A DNA stretch of 64,000 nucleotides from Chionoecetes opilio (taxonomy: Eukaryota > Arthropoda > Malacostraca > Decapoda > Majidae): positions 143,501-207,500 of the forward strand of contig JACEEZ010015171.1 of the NCBI GenBank assembly GCA_016584305.1. Reading direction: 5' to 3'. The translations under genes and the position numbers were made by a program. The notes under the pieces were generated by a model. The model was given only the letters and a program-made list of their open reading frames with translations, did not search any database and had not been told where the DNA came from. Positions within the stretch are counted from its first letter, which is position 1, and each line of letters opens with the position of its first letter. Of this stretch, positions 20,075 through 32,629 are shown in pieces.

Positions 20075-20125
20075 CGCTCCTCTTGTAGCTTCCATATTTT
20101 TTCTATGTTCTTATGTACTGTTATT
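20075..20125 (+). mobile_element. CR1-like tail remnant
   Basis: CTCCTCTTGTAGCTTCCATA and TTCTATGTTCTTATGTACTG match the extreme 3' end of the CR1-like family. Confidence 0.55.
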
Positions 20126-20379
20126 GATCGAAGCCAATCCTCAGATCAAATAGCGGGAGGGAGGGAGGGAGGGGGCACGTGAAAACTCTGTCAAGGTTAC
20201 TGGGTTACGAGGAAAGGAAGCAGTGGTGGTGGCGGTGGGGGAACATTGCTCCAGCCTCCAGCATGGCAGGAAAGGTTCAGGGGACAGGGGACAGGGGAGG
20301 GGAGGCCACCGCAGCGGTACCTCGCACCGCTCACAGGTTTCTTGGATAAGGGTTTACCCCCCCCCCGCCCTTAGTAACC

Positions 20380-20625
20380 ACAATAATAGTAATAGTGATA
20401 ATAATTAGGATAATGATGATAACAATAGTAATAATAATAATAAAAATGATGATAATGATAATAATAATAATAATAATAACAATGATAATAATAACAATAA
20501 TAATAACAACGATGAAAAAAATGAAAATAATAATTGATAACTATAGTATAAACAATGCTAATAATAATGATAGTAATAATGACTACAATACTACTAATAA
20601 TAATGATGATAATAATGATAAGGCC
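20380..20625. repeat. AAT/GAT trinucleotide-rich tract
   Basis: Imperfect ATAATAATAATGATGAT microsatellite; open frames are artefacts. Confidence 0.9.
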
Positions 20626-20743
20626 TGTGTGCATTGGATGAGAGATGCAGGTCATACATGGATGGGTGATTAATTTGGTCCACCCATGGGAACATTGCCG
20701 CGTGAAGCAAGTGGATGCGTACATCAAGAAGTGTTGTAAGTGG

Positions 20744-20746
<3 letters not shown>

Positions 20747-20779
<33 letters not shown>
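20747..20779. repeat. (GT)n microsatellite
   Basis: About 16 GT dinucleotides. Confidence 0.9.
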
Positions 20780-20780
<1 letters not shown>

Positions 20781-21010
20781 TGTCATGTGGCTGTAGGGTC
20801 ACGCGAGGTCAGCGGAGTAGGGCGGGGCAGAGGAGGGGGGGTAAGGGGGGAGGGGTCGGTAATGGTGGGAAAGCGGGAATCACGTATTGTCTTTCAGGTA
20901 CAAATACTGACAGGCGGAGGAACGTGACATGAACGGCGCGGGGAGAGGAACGGCGCCTTAAATTGACTTAATATCGTAACATCAGACTTGGCTAATGTTT
21001 GTTTGGCGGA

Positions 21011-21140
21011 GTCTTCTTCTTCCTCCTCCTCCTCCTCCTCCTCCTCCTCCTCCTCCTCCTCCTCCTCCTCCTCCTCCTCCTCCTCCTCCTCCTCCTCCTC
21101 CTCCTCCTCCTCCTCCTCCTCCTCCTCCTCCTCCTCCTCT
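21011..21140. repeat. (CCT)n microsatellite
   Basis: About 42 CCT units. It gives long Ser, Pro, Leu or Glu homopolymer frames that I do not treat as genes. Confidence 0.95.
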
Positions 21141-21364
21141 TCAGGGATATTATTGTTCAAGGTGTGGAGGTCATTATTTCCAAGAGTAATTTATTTTCAC
21201 TCTTCTGTTCTCACTGCCTGTCTTAGTGTGATTTGTCTTTTCCTCCTCCTCATTCTTCCACCTCCTACTTCTCTTCATTCATATTGACAAGTGCAGCGTT
21301 ATTAATGTTGGTAGAGAAAATCATGGTAATATAGGTACATTAAACACAATGTATCACTGCAGAG

Positions 21365-22065
21365 ATCAGAAGGCGAGAAGGATTTGGGTCTGCGGGTAAG
21401 CTCAGACCTCCGTCCTAGGAAACAATGTATTGAGGCTAGAAATCGAGCTAATAGGGTCTCAGGATATATTGCCAGGAGTGTTAAAAGTAGAAGTGCTGAG
21501 GTTATTCTAAAGCATTATTTGGCTCTAGTCAGACCTCACCTAGACTATGCGGTGCAGTTTCAGTCCTCGTATTATGATGGATATAGCCTTGTTAGAATCA
21601 GTGCAGAGACGGATGACTAAAATGATACTGGGGATGCGTCACTTTAGTTATGAGATTGAACCTATTAAATTTACACTCACTCGAGAGGCGAACAGTACGG
21701 GGCGACCTGATAGAAGTTTTAAAGAGGTTTACATGTAATTAAGGGATACAATAAAGGAGAGGTAGGAAAAGTTCATACGGCTAGCAAGCACGGTGGCAAG
21801 AAGTAACGGATTCAAACTGGAAAAGCGTAGATTAAAAAAATAAATAGGGAGAAACAGGTTCACAAATAAGGTGGTAAATGATTGGAATGGACTCAGTCGT
21901 GAGGTGGTTAGTGGAGAGTCAATAGGGATTTTTAAAAGGAGGCTAGATAGCTTTATGAATGGGGATGAAAGGTGGATGTAGCTAGTGTTAAGTAACAGGA
22001 ACTACCACGTGTAGGTCTCGCGGCCTCTTGTAGCTTCCTTATTTTCTTATGTTCTTATGTTCTTT
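21365..22065 (+). pseudogene. CR1-like LINE ORF2 C-terminus with 3' tail
   Basis: Encodes LGLRVSSDLRPRKQCIEARN, RANRVSGYIARSVKSRSAEV, ILKHYLALVRPHLDYAVQF and, in another frame, MDIALLESVQRRMTKMILGM, then a degraded region and the tail GATGAAAGGTGGATGTAG, TCTCGCGGCCTCTTGTAG and TTCTTATGTTCTTATGTTC. The VRPxLDYA..W block is the thumb and C-terminal part of CR1/jockey-type RT. Several frameshifts are present. The terminal TTCTTATG repeat resembles the short tandem ends of CR1 elements. Confidence 0.85.
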
Positions 22066-22761
22066 ATTCACGTTTGTTTATTTCTTCCCTATTGTTGTCA
22101 TTTTTTTCTTGTTGTTGTTTGTTTGTTTTTGTTTGTCTGTTTGTTGTTGTTGTTGTAATACGCTTCAGACCACCTTCCCAACCTGTCTTCTCATCTATAC
22201 ACATCACCCATCACCACCATCATCAATCATCACATTCGCCACCCACCCACTCATTGCCACTCAAGAACAACTCAACCACACATATCCACTAACACGCGTT
22301 TCTACGTATCTATTCCTGCGGACCACTGGTGTTAGGCGGCAACTCATGCGTATATTTAAGGTCCAATATACTATGGCCGTTTGGGTCTGAGAATTGCATG
22401 AGGATAGAAGAAAAATATAGAAAATGAAATTGATATGGAAATGCAGCTTATGTTGAGGCGATACAAAGGCGGGTTCACAACATGATCTGGTAATATTTTG
22501 TTGTAATGAAGCGATCGATATAAAGGCTGATGCACTGAAGGTATAATAGCGTATTCCATTTTATATGATTGGTATATAAGAATCACATCACCTCCAAACA
22601 AACAGGTCTTGCAAGAAAGAAAAAAAATAACCAAGACTCCTTTTCGTATTCTCCAAACCATCTTGTAGGACTGTGAAGATGATGAAGAGAAAAAATAAAG
22701 AAGAGGAGGAGGACGATGATGAAGGGAAAATAGACCAATCACATCATAATCTATATGAAGA

Positions 22762-22832
22762 ACACACTCACTCTCACTCTCACTCTCACTCACACTCACA
22801 CTCACACTCACACACACACACACACACACACA
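22762..22832. repeat. (CACTCT)n / (CA)n microsatellite
   Basis: Directly precedes the SINE at 22841. Confidence 0.9.
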
Positions 22833-22840
22833 GACACATA

Positions 22841-23180
22841 GGGGAGGCGGTAGCGGAGTGGTTAGCGTCTCCGACTGGCGTTCTCGGTGACCCGAGTTCG
22901 ATCCCCGAAGAAAACCCAAAAAAACTTTCTGCACGTCGAGTGGCTAAGAACACCCACATTGCCTGCCCTCACTCTAACCTTTCGATTGCGAGTGCATCGG
23001 AGGAACACAGGGGCGGCATAGCGCTATATCACAGTCGTCACTATAAGAATCCTTGCCTGCGCCACCACTGGGCGAGTGCCACCATCCTGCCCTCAAGTGC
23101 ATCTCCAGAGCTACCATCCGAGCCCTGGGTCACCACTGCCTACAGGCGGCTATAGAGGCAAATGTAAAAACAACACCCAC
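22841..23180 (+). mobile_element. tRNA-derived SINE (family 1)
   Basis: A tRNA-like head GGCGGTAGCGGAGTGGTTAG (A box) and GTGACCCGAGTTCGATCC (B box), then a body with GCGAGTGCATCGGAGGA and GCGCCACC, ending A-rich (AAATGTAAAAACAAC). Related copies are at 54181 and 63056. The head resembles a class II (Leu/Ser-like) tRNA but does not fold as a complete tRNA. Confidence 0.82.
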
Positions 23181-23364
23181 ACCACACACACCCACGGACG
23201 GACTTAATTAACTTCCACAATGATTTTTCAATACAAAGATTAATCGAGAAAATCTGAATAAAGATCACTTCTACATACAACTTTGTTTTATACTTGATTA
23301 TCTAATTTGTATGTGTAACATCAATATTTTCAATATCAGTCAGTCTTCAGATTTTATTTTCTTT

Positions 23365-23941
23365 ATACTTAACCTCTCTCTCTCTCGTCATCTCTCTCTC
23401 TCTCTCTCTCTCTACGCGGCAAGGAGGGGTCAGGATCGCCTTGCCGGGTGGTCTAGGCCGACCATGATGGGTTTAGCGATGCGGGCCGCCGAGCACAGCC
23501 TCTCGCTTCACTCTTTATCACCCAAACAGACGATGAACTTTGCTGTTCCCTTTCACTTGCACTCTTACTACACCTGCCAAGACGCTATTTTCTCATCTCT
23601 CTCTCTCTCTCTCATCTCTCTCTCCTTCTCGTCTCTCTCTCCTCTCCTCTCTCTCTCTGTGTGTGTTTGGTGTGTGTGAATGTGAGAGAGAGAGAGAGAG
23701 GAGAAGAGAGGAGAGAGAGAGAGGAGAGAGAGAAGAGGGAGATATAATGAGAGAATGAGAGTGAGAGAGGGAGAGGAAAAAAGAGAATGGGAGAGGAAAA
23801 AAGGAATGGGAGTATAATAATAAGATGACACTGAGAGAAAGAGAGATAGAGAGAGAGAGATTTTTTTTTTTATAATACAGACGTAAGGTAGGAAGAACAT
23901 TTCTAAAGCGCGCACACATTCCATTCTTAATCCTTTAATTC

Positions 23942-23979
<38 letters not shown>

Positions 23980-23981
23980 GT

Positions 23982-24015
<34 letters not shown>

Positions 24016-24043
24016 CTTCATCACACACACACACACACACACA

Positions 24044-24110
<67 letters not shown>

Positions 24111-24140
24111 CCACACACACCACACACACACACACACATG
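23365..24140. repeat. CT / GA / CA microsatellite complex
   Basis: (CT)n at 23371-23413, CT-rich at 23596-23660, GA-rich at 23684-23870, CT-rich at 23942-24016 and (CA)n at 24023-24138. An inverted pair CGGCAAGG / CCTTGCCG sits at about 23417-23446. No gene is supported between them. Confidence 0.85.
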
Positions 24141-24312
24141 AAAATGATGATGATGATGAAAATTCCATTAATATAAATAGCAGTAATAATGATATTAATG
24201 ATGATACTAAAAACAATGGTAATAATAATAGAGATGATAACGATAAATGAAATAATACCCGTCATAATGATAATAATAACAGTTACAGTAATAACTAGTG
24301 GGGGGGGGGGGG

Positions 24313-24568
24313 GCACTCAGTAGAGCGCATACCTCCGCCCAGGCATGTAATAATTGGTTGCCATGGCAACAGTTGTGATTCGATTTCATCCAAAATTAAA
24401 TCAGTTCTTCCTTATACCAAATAGACTTGGTATACCGAGTTTGGTCCAAATCTATTTGTAACTTTTCAAGAAATCCTGTACACAAACAAACAAACAAACA
24501 AAAAACAAACAAACAAACAGATCGGGGTGAAAACATAACCTCCCTCCAACTTGGTTGGCGGAGGTAAT
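24313..24568. mobile_element. Dispersed repeat with TACCTCCGCC inverted ends
   Basis: CACTCAGTAGAGCGCATACC followed by TCCGCC at the left, ACAAACAAACAAAC inside, and ACTTGGTTGGCGGAGGTA at the right. TACCTCCGCC and GGCGGAGGTA are inverted. No coding capacity. Confidence 0.6.
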
Positions 24569-24890
24569 AATAATGATGGTAACTATAACAATAGTGATAG
24601 TAATGATGATAATAATAATAACAATAACGTCAAAGATAATAATAATGCTAATGATACTAATATTAATAATGAAAACGATAATGAATATAATATTAGTAAT
24701 GATGATGATAATACTGATAAAAATAATAATAAAAATAATGATAATAATAATAATGTGATAATAATAATAATAATATTACTACTACTAATATTAATAAAAC
24801 AATACAATAGTCAATTAATGATAGAAGAGTAATTTGAATATTTATTATGACGATGATATAAGAACAATGATAATTATACAAAATAATAAA
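24569..24890. repeat. AAT-rich trinucleotide tract
   Basis: Imperfect AATAATGATGATAATAATAA repeats. Confidence 0.85.
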
Positions 24891-24953
24891 AAGGCACTAA
24901 AATTATAGAAAATGTGACATTTAATTGAATAACTTATATTCTGATAAGTATTA

Positions 24954-25167
<214 letters not shown>

Positions 25168-28100
25168 CACCCCGGGAGGCGGGCCCAATCAGTGCTAGGA
25201 ATAAATTTTCAAGCAAATCTGTCGCCCAAAAAATATTGCCAATTATGTAATATTTTTTTAAATATGCATAGATTTGCATGAAATTTTGTTCCTAATAGTA
25301 TTTGGGCATGCTGAACACGAATCTGGAATTAGTTTTCAGTTTCAAATTCTAATTTCGGATTTTTTAAGGAATATGAAGTATGTTATTGTGAATTGGCTGA
25401 AATATGGACTTTTAATCATTGTAACTGAAAAAAAAATTGAGATTCGTGTTCAGCATGCCCGAACAGTGCTAGGAATTCATTTTCAAGCAAATCTGTCACC
25501 CTAAAAATATTGCCAATTATGCAATGTTTTTTTTAAATACGCATAGATTTGCTTGAAAATTTGTTCCTAATAGTTTGCAGGCATGCTGAACACGAATCTG
25601 GAATTAGTTCTTAGTTTCAAATTCTAATATGTGATATTTTAAGGAATATGAAGTATGTCCTTGTGAATTGGCTGAAATAGGGACTTTTAATCATTGTAAC
25701 TGAAAACTGATTCCAGATTCGTGTTCAGCATGCAAAAATACTGCTAGGAACTAAATTTCAAGCACATCTGTCCCCTAAAAATATTGCCAATTATGTAATA
25801 TTTTTTTAAATACGCATAGATTTGAATGAAAATTTGTTCCTAATAGTATTTGGGCATGCTGAACACGAATCTGGAATCAGTTTTCTGTTTCAAATTCTAG
25901 TTTCGGATTATTTAAGCAATATGAAATATGACATTGTGAATTGGCTGAAATAGGAACTTGTAATCATTGTAACTGAAAACTAATTTGAGATTCGTGTTTA
26001 GCATGCACGAACAGTGCAAGGAATTCATTTTCAAGCAAATCTGTCACCCTAAAATTTTTGCCAATTATGCAATGTTTTTTTAAATACGCATAGATTTGAA
26101 TGAAAATTTGTTCCTAATAGTATTTGGGCATGCTGAAGACGAATCTGGAATCAGTTTTCTGTTTCAAATTCTAGTTTCGGATTATTTAAGGAATATGAAG
26201 TATGACATTGTGAATTGGCAGAAATAGGGCATTTTAATCATTGTAACTGAAAACTAATTTGAGATTCGTGTTTAGCATGCACGAACAGTGCAAAGAATTC
26301 ATTTTCAAGCAAATCTGTCACCCTAAAAATTTTGCCAATTATGCAATGTTTTTTTAAATACGCATAGATTTGCTTGGAAATTTGTTCCTAATAGTTTTTG
26401 GGCATGCTGAACAGGAATCTGGAATTAGTTTTCAGTTTCAAATTCTAATTGTGATTTTGTAAAGAATATGAAGTATGTATTTTTGAATTGGCTGAAATAG
26501 GGACTTTTAATTATTGTAACTAAAAACTGATTCCAGATTCGTTTTCAGCATGCCCAATCAGTGCTAGGAATACATTTTCAAGCAAATCTGTCGCCCAAAA
26601 AATATTGCCAATTATGTAATATATTTTTAAATACGCATAGATTTGCATGAAAATTTGTTCCTAATAGTATTTGGGCATGCTGAACACGAATCTGGAATTA
26701 GTTTTCAGTTTCAAATTCTAATTTCGGATTTTTTAAGGAATATGAAGTATGACATTGTGAATTGGCTGAAATAGGAACTTTTAATCATTGTAACTGAAAA
26801 CTGATTCCAGATTCGTGTTCAGCATGCAAAAATACTGCTAGGAACTAAATTTCAAGCACATCTGTCCCCTAAAAAATATTGCCAATTATGTAATATTTTT
26901 TTAAATACGCATAGATTTGAATGAAAATTTGTTCCTAATAGTATTTGGGCATGCTGAACACGAATCTGGAATTAGTTTTTTGTTTCAAATTCTAGTTTCG
27001 GATTATTTAAGCAATATGAAGTATGACATTGTGAATTGGCTGAAATAGGAACTTTTAATCATTGTAACTGAAAACTAATTTGAGATTCGTGTTTAGCATG
27101 CACGAACAGTGCAAGGAATTCATTTTCAATCAAATCTGTCACCCTAATATTTTTGCCAATTATGCAATGTTTTTTTTAAATACGCATAGATTTGCTTGGA
27201 AATTTGTTCCTAATAGTTTTTGGGCATGCTGAACACGAATCTGGAATTAGTTTTCAGTTTCAAATTCTAATTGTGATTTTGTAGGGAATATGAAGTATGT
27301 ATTTTTGAATTGGCTGAAATAGGGACTTTTATTAATTGTAACTAAAAACTGATTCCAGATTCGTTTTCAGCATGCCCAATCAGTGCTAGGAATAAATTTT
27401 CAAGCAAATCTGTCGCCAAAAAATATTGCCAATTATGTAATATTTTTTTAAATACGCATAGATTTGCATAAAAATTTGTTCCTAATAGTATTTGGGCATG
27501 CTGAAGACGAATCTGGAATTAGTTTTCAGCTTCAAATTCTAATTTCGGATTTTTTAAGGAATATGATGTATGTTATAATGAATTGGCTGAAATAGGGAAT
27601 TTTAATCATTGTAAATGCCTCTAATTCCAAATTCGTGTTCAGCATGCCCGAACACTTCTAAGAACTAATTTTCAAGCAAATCTGTCACACAAAAAATATT
27701 GCCAATTATGCACTATTTTCTTAAATACGCATAGATCTACTTGAAAATTTGTTTCTAATAGTTTAGGTGCATGCTGAACACGAATCTGAAATTAGCTTTT
27801 AGTTTCAAATTATATTTATGGATTTTTTAAGGAATATAAGGTATGTCATTGTTAATTCGCTGAAATAGGGACTTCTAATCGTTGTAGCTGAAAACTAATT
27901 CTAGATTCGTGTTCAGCCTATCCGAACACTTCTAGGAACGAATTTTCAAGCAAATCTGTTACTCAAAAAATATTGCCAATTATGCACTACTTTCTTAAAT
28001 ACGCATAGATTTACTTGAAAATTTGTTCCTGATAGTTTACGTGCATGCTGAACACGAATCTGGAATTAGTTTTCAGTTTCAAATTATATTTATGGATTTT

Positions 28101-30172
28101 GTAAGGAATATAAGGTATGTCATTGTTAATTCGCTGAAATAGGTACTTCTAATCATTGTATATTGAAAACTAATTCCAGATTCGAGTTCAGCCTGCCCGA
28201 ACACTTCTAGGAACTAATTTTCAAGCAAATCTGTCGCACAAAAAATATTGCCAATTATGCACTATTTTCTAAATACGCATAGATTTACTTGAAAATTTGT
28301 TCCTAATAGGTTACGTGCATGCTGAACACGAATCTGGAATTAGCTTTCAGTTTCAAATTATATTTATGGATTTTTTAAGGAATATAAGGTATGTCATTGT
28401 TTAATTCGCTGAAATAGGGACTTCTAATCGTTGTAGCTGAAAACTAATTCCAGATTCGTGTTCAGCATGCCCGAATACTTCTAAGAACTAATTTTCAAGC
28501 AAATCTGTCGCACAAAAAATATTGCCAATTATGCACTATTTTTTAAATACGCATAGATTTACTTGAAATTTGTTCCTAATAGTTTACGTGCATGCTGAAC
28601 ACGAATCTGGAATTAGCTTTCAGTTTCAAATTATATTTATGGATTTTTTAAGGAATATAAGGTATGTCATTGTTAATTCGCTGAAATAGGGACTTCTAAT
28701 CGTTGTAGCTGAAAACTAATTCCAGATTCGTGTTCAGCATGTCCGAATACTTCTAGGAACTAATTTTCAAACAAATCCGTCGCCCAAAAAATATTACCAA
28801 TTATGCTATATTTTTTTAAATACGCATAGATTTACTTGAACATTTGTTCCTAATAGGTTACGTGCATGCTGAACACGAATCTGGAATTAGCTTTCAGTTT
28901 CAAATTATATTATAGGGATTTTTTAAGGAATATAAGGTATGTCATTGTTAATTCGCTGAAATAGGGACTTCTAATCGTTGTAGCTGAAAACTAATTCCAG
29001 ATTCGTATTCAGCCTGCCCGAACACTTCTAGGAACTAATTTTCAAGCAAATCTGTCACCCAAAAAATATTGCCAATTATGCACTATTTTCTTAAATACGC
29101 ATAGATCTACTTGAAAATGTGTTCGTAATAGTTTACGTGCATGCTGAACACGAATCTGGAATTAGCTTTCAGTTTCAAATTATATTAAGGATTTTTTAAG
29201 GAATATATGATATGTCATTCTTAATTCACTGAAATAGGGACTTCTAATCTTGTAGCTGAAAACTAATTCCAGATTCGTGTTCAGCTTGCCCGAACACTTC
29301 TAGGAATTAATTTTCAAGCAAATCTGTCCCCAAAAAAATATTGCCGATTATGCACTATTTTCTTAAATACGCATAGATCTACTTGAAAATTTGTTCGTAA
29401 TAGTTTACGTGTTGCTGAACACGAATCTGGAATTAGCTTTTAGTTTCAAATTATATTTATGGATTTTTTAAGAAATATAAGGTATGTCATTGTTAATTCG
29501 CTGAAATAGGTACTTCTAATCATTGTAGCTGAAAACTAATTCCAGATTCGAGTTCAGCATGTCCGAACACTTCTAGGAACTAATTTTCAAGCAAATCTGT
29601 CACACAAAAAATATTGCCAATTATGCACTATTTTCTTAAATACGCATAGATTTACTTGAAAATTGTTCCTAATAGGTTACGTGCATGCTGAACACGAATC
29701 TGGAATTAGTTTTCAGTTTCAAATTATATTTATGGATTTTTTAAGGAATATAAGGTATGTCATTGTTAATTCGCTAAAATAGGGACTTCTAATCGTTGTA
29801 GCTGAAAACTAATTCCAGATTCGTGTTCAGCTTGCCCGAACACTTCTAAGAACTAATTTTCAAGCAAATCTGTCAGCACAAAAATATGTGCCAATTATGC
29901 ACTAATTTTCTTAAATACGCATAGATTTACTTGAAAATTTGTTCCTAATAGTTACGTGCATGCTGAACACGAATCTGGAATTAGCTTTCAGTTTCAAATT
30001 ATATTTATGGATTTTTTAAGGAATATAAGGTATGTCATTGTTAATTCGCTGAAATAGGTACTTCTAATCATTGTAGCTGAAAACTAATTCCAGATTCGAG
30101 TTCAGCATGTCCGAACACTTCTAGGAATTAATTTTCAAGCAAATCTGTCCCCAAAAAATATTGCCGATTATA
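25168..30172. repeat. 274-bp satellite, about 18 monomers
   Basis: The landmark GAACACGAATCTGGAAT recurs about every 274 bp. Each monomer contains two inverted-repeat pairs: CTGAACACGAATCTGGAAT with ATTCCAGATTCGTGTTCAG, and TTTTCAAGCAAATCT with AGATTTGCTTGAAAA. Two subfamilies are arranged in blocks, changing near 27640. The array starts at the truncated SINE and ends in unique AT-rich DNA. No coding frame. Confidence 0.95.
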
Positions 30173-30705
30173 ATCTTAGGCCGAGCTAAATTTGTAATGT
30201 AAAAAATATGCAGAAATGTGATGATAATAATTCATGTTTATGCCTACTGATAGCCTAGATTAATAAGCCTACTTCCTATCAAGAAACCTTTCAATTATTA
30301 ATGATATGCAGAATTATGGGGGAGGGTTGCGAGGCAGAATACGTATGCAATAGGGCTTTATATTTAGGTTTTGATAAAATATGTATCTTCAATATACGAT
30401 GAATGCTATTGTTAGCCTGGATTAATTACACTAATTTACATGACTAAGATTTGATTTTCATGTTGTTATTTAATGAGTTTCAATAAATATTCAATGATAT
30501 ATATTTATTCCCGAACACTAACGTTCAGTAAGATGAATAGAATAACGGAAGACTTTACTGAAGCTTTTGAAGTAGAGAGGAGAGTTTATCTGTGTCACTG
30601 TCGCTGTCATGCATCATGCGGAAGTCAAAGGTAGAGAAGAAAGCATCATTATCATTATCTTTGGTTCAAAAACTTTCAAGAAATTAACGAATCCCTACAG
30701 TAAAA
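30173..30705. other. AT-rich spacer after the satellite
   Basis: No supported gene or recognised element. Confidence 0.5.
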
Positions 30706-30707
30706 GG

Positions 30708-30838
<131 letters not shown>

Positions 30839-31039
30839 AAAAAAAAAGAGAGAGAGAGAGAGAGAGAAGGGGGGGGGGGAGTGGGCGGGCTACTGACTCA
30901 GCTAGGTAAGGGTGAGGCAAAGATGTACTGGAGTAAATCCGTCTTGACCACCACCACCACCACCACCACCACCACCACCATGTCAACCCAGCCTATCTTA
31001 TATACACACTTATATATCTTATATACACTCGCCACATAA

Positions 31040-31148
31040 ATACCTAGAAGAGTGACGCTTACATTGTTTTAGGCGTCTATGTTTCCACAACATCATGCAC
31101 ATCCAGGCGAAGTGTGGCTCTTTGTGTACAATTTTCCATTATTTGTAC

Positions 31149-31150
<2 letters not shown>
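31040..31150 (+). mobile_element. Dispersed repeat X ending at a GT array
   Basis: TTGTTTTAGGCGTC, GTGTGGCTCTTTGTGT and TTATTTGTACAGGTG match the minus strand of 56155-56270. Both copies end at the same point next to a GT/CA array. Confidence 0.7.
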
Positions 31151-31227
<77 letters not shown>

Positions 31228-31267
31228 GTGTGTGTGTGTGGTGTGGTGTGTGTGTGTGTGGTGTGTG

Positions 31268-31351
<84 letters not shown>
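31150..31351. repeat. (GT)n microsatellite
   Basis: About 200 bp of GT with sporadic GG or TT interruptions, bounded by repeat X on the left and the SINE tail on the right. Confidence 0.95.
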
Positions 31352-31352
<1 letters not shown>

Positions 31353-31635
31353 ATTCATCTAGTTGTTGTATTTTACAGGGCCAGAGCAACGCTCGTGTGG
31401 CCCCGTCTCCATATCAACATTTTATCATTCATCCTTAGTGCTTAGTGTTGGCCGAAGCAGCACCCCGGGAGGGGGGTCACAAACCCCCGGCTAACACCCG
31501 TTACCCATTCACTGCTGGGTTGACAGGGGCTCGGGTTTTAAGGAAACAGCCCATCTGTTTCCGCTCCGCCCGGGGATCGAACCCGGGACTTCTCGGTTGT
31601 GAACCGAGCGTGCAACCCTTACACTACGGAGTACC

Positions 31636-31640
<5 letters not shown>
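31352..31640 (-). mobile_element. tRNA-Val(CAC)-derived SINE (family 2), near full length
   Basis: The minus strand begins with a tRNA-like cloverleaf: CTCCGTAGTGTAAGGGTTGC, anticodon stem CTCGG/CCGAG around loop TTCACAA (anticodon CAC), and T arm CCCGGGTTCGATCCCCGGG. The body follows (GGAAACAGATGGGCTGTTTC, GGGGTGCTGCTTCGGCC), then the tail GAGACGGGGCCACACGAG and a CA array. A and B box promoters are present. The tail is shared with the LINE at 16786. Confidence 0.88.
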
Positions 31641-31670
<30 letters not shown>

Positions 31671-31924
31671 GTCATGGCCAGGGTTCACACACATCACCTG
31701 GAAGGGGTGTGTGGGGGGTGTTGGTGCAGTGTGGAAAGGTGTCGTTGGTTAGCTCTCAGACCTTGTGGATGGTGGGGGGAGTCAGGGACGACTCGGCACC
31801 AATACGTCGGGAGTTTTGGGTTCAGCGGGAGCAGCGATTTTTTTCCCCTCCAACCTGTAATAATTTTCACTTCCAGGTTTTTATGATGTTTCAAGGCCTT
31901 TATATCGCTACTTGTTTTCTTTAG

Positions 31925-32565
31925 GTCACACGTAAGCCAGAACACAGAGGTAGGTACTTGATTTTCCTTACATAATCAGATTTCAGTAACAAGGTGCAAA
32001 TTTTGAGCATGAAAGGAAAGTCAAATAAGTTGCATGAATGATATGTTGCATTTTGACATCATGGACAGATTCACCCTATGACCGAGGCCCTAGACTGGGC
32101 CTAGAGTGACATCTGGGACTCATGGGCCTGGCAGTAAGGCGGCTCCTTAGTACGTGAGGTGGTGCACCTCTCAAAGTCTCAATGCAAACATTTCCTGGAG
32201 GCTACACGTCAGCGAGAGGGCAGCCTGTGAGGAAATTTCTTCACGTGTACAGTATACGTCCCTTCCCTTGCCAGTTCCAGGAATCGTTACCAGCAAGATG
32301 GTGTTTGCGTGGCGCTGTTTCCTTAGGGAGCGTCAAGATTGACCATGGGAGGCATGAGCTTGCATAACTCGACCGCTTCGACCCTTGTGGGGGTGCCAGA
32401 CAGGGTGAAAGGTGCGCTGTGGATGAGCTATGGGATGCTACCTGCCGGCGAGGAGCGGCAACCGTGAACGAGGAGGAATATATTGAGGCGACTGCGGAGG
32501 CTAGGCATTCAACATCCTGCAGCTTTGCTAGTATAGACAGTCAATCCTGCACACAGTCACCCAGT
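31925..32565. other. Upstream flank of the pacifastin gene
   Basis: No recognised repeat or coding exon. It should contain the promoter, but I see no clear TATA box or initiator at a convincing place. Confidence 0.4.
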
Positions 32566-32629
32566 ATGAAGGCCCATGTGATGGTTGTGGTGGTGGTGGT
32601 GGTTTTGGCGGCGGCGGCCCTCTCGCAGG
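32566..32629 (+). CDS. Pacifastin gene exon 1 (signal peptide)
   Basis: ATG at 32566 in context CCAGT-ATGA; donor GTAAAG after 32629; 21 codons plus one base. Much of the signal peptide is encoded by a GTG/GTT run. Confidence 0.85.

Noticed and set aside
19843..20088. Small acidic open frame MSEDEDVDSLDGMVGDGG
   Set aside because: Short, no family signature, and its end runs into a CR1-like LINE tail.
20894..21226. Poly-Glu, poly-Ser and poly-Pro proteins
   Set aside because: Pure translation of a CCT microsatellite. The same applies to Thr/His, Cys/Val, Leu/Ser and Arg/Glu frames over CA, GT, CT and GA arrays throughout.
22841..22910. tRNA-Ser/Leu gene
   Set aside because: A and B boxes are present but the acceptor stem is not closed, and the same head recurs with the same body at 54181 and 63056.
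31565..31637. Functional tRNA-Val(CAC) gene on the minus strand
   Set aside because: The cloverleaf is good, but it runs into a SINE body and CA tail shared with another copy, and no terminator T-run follows the tRNA part; read as a SINE head.
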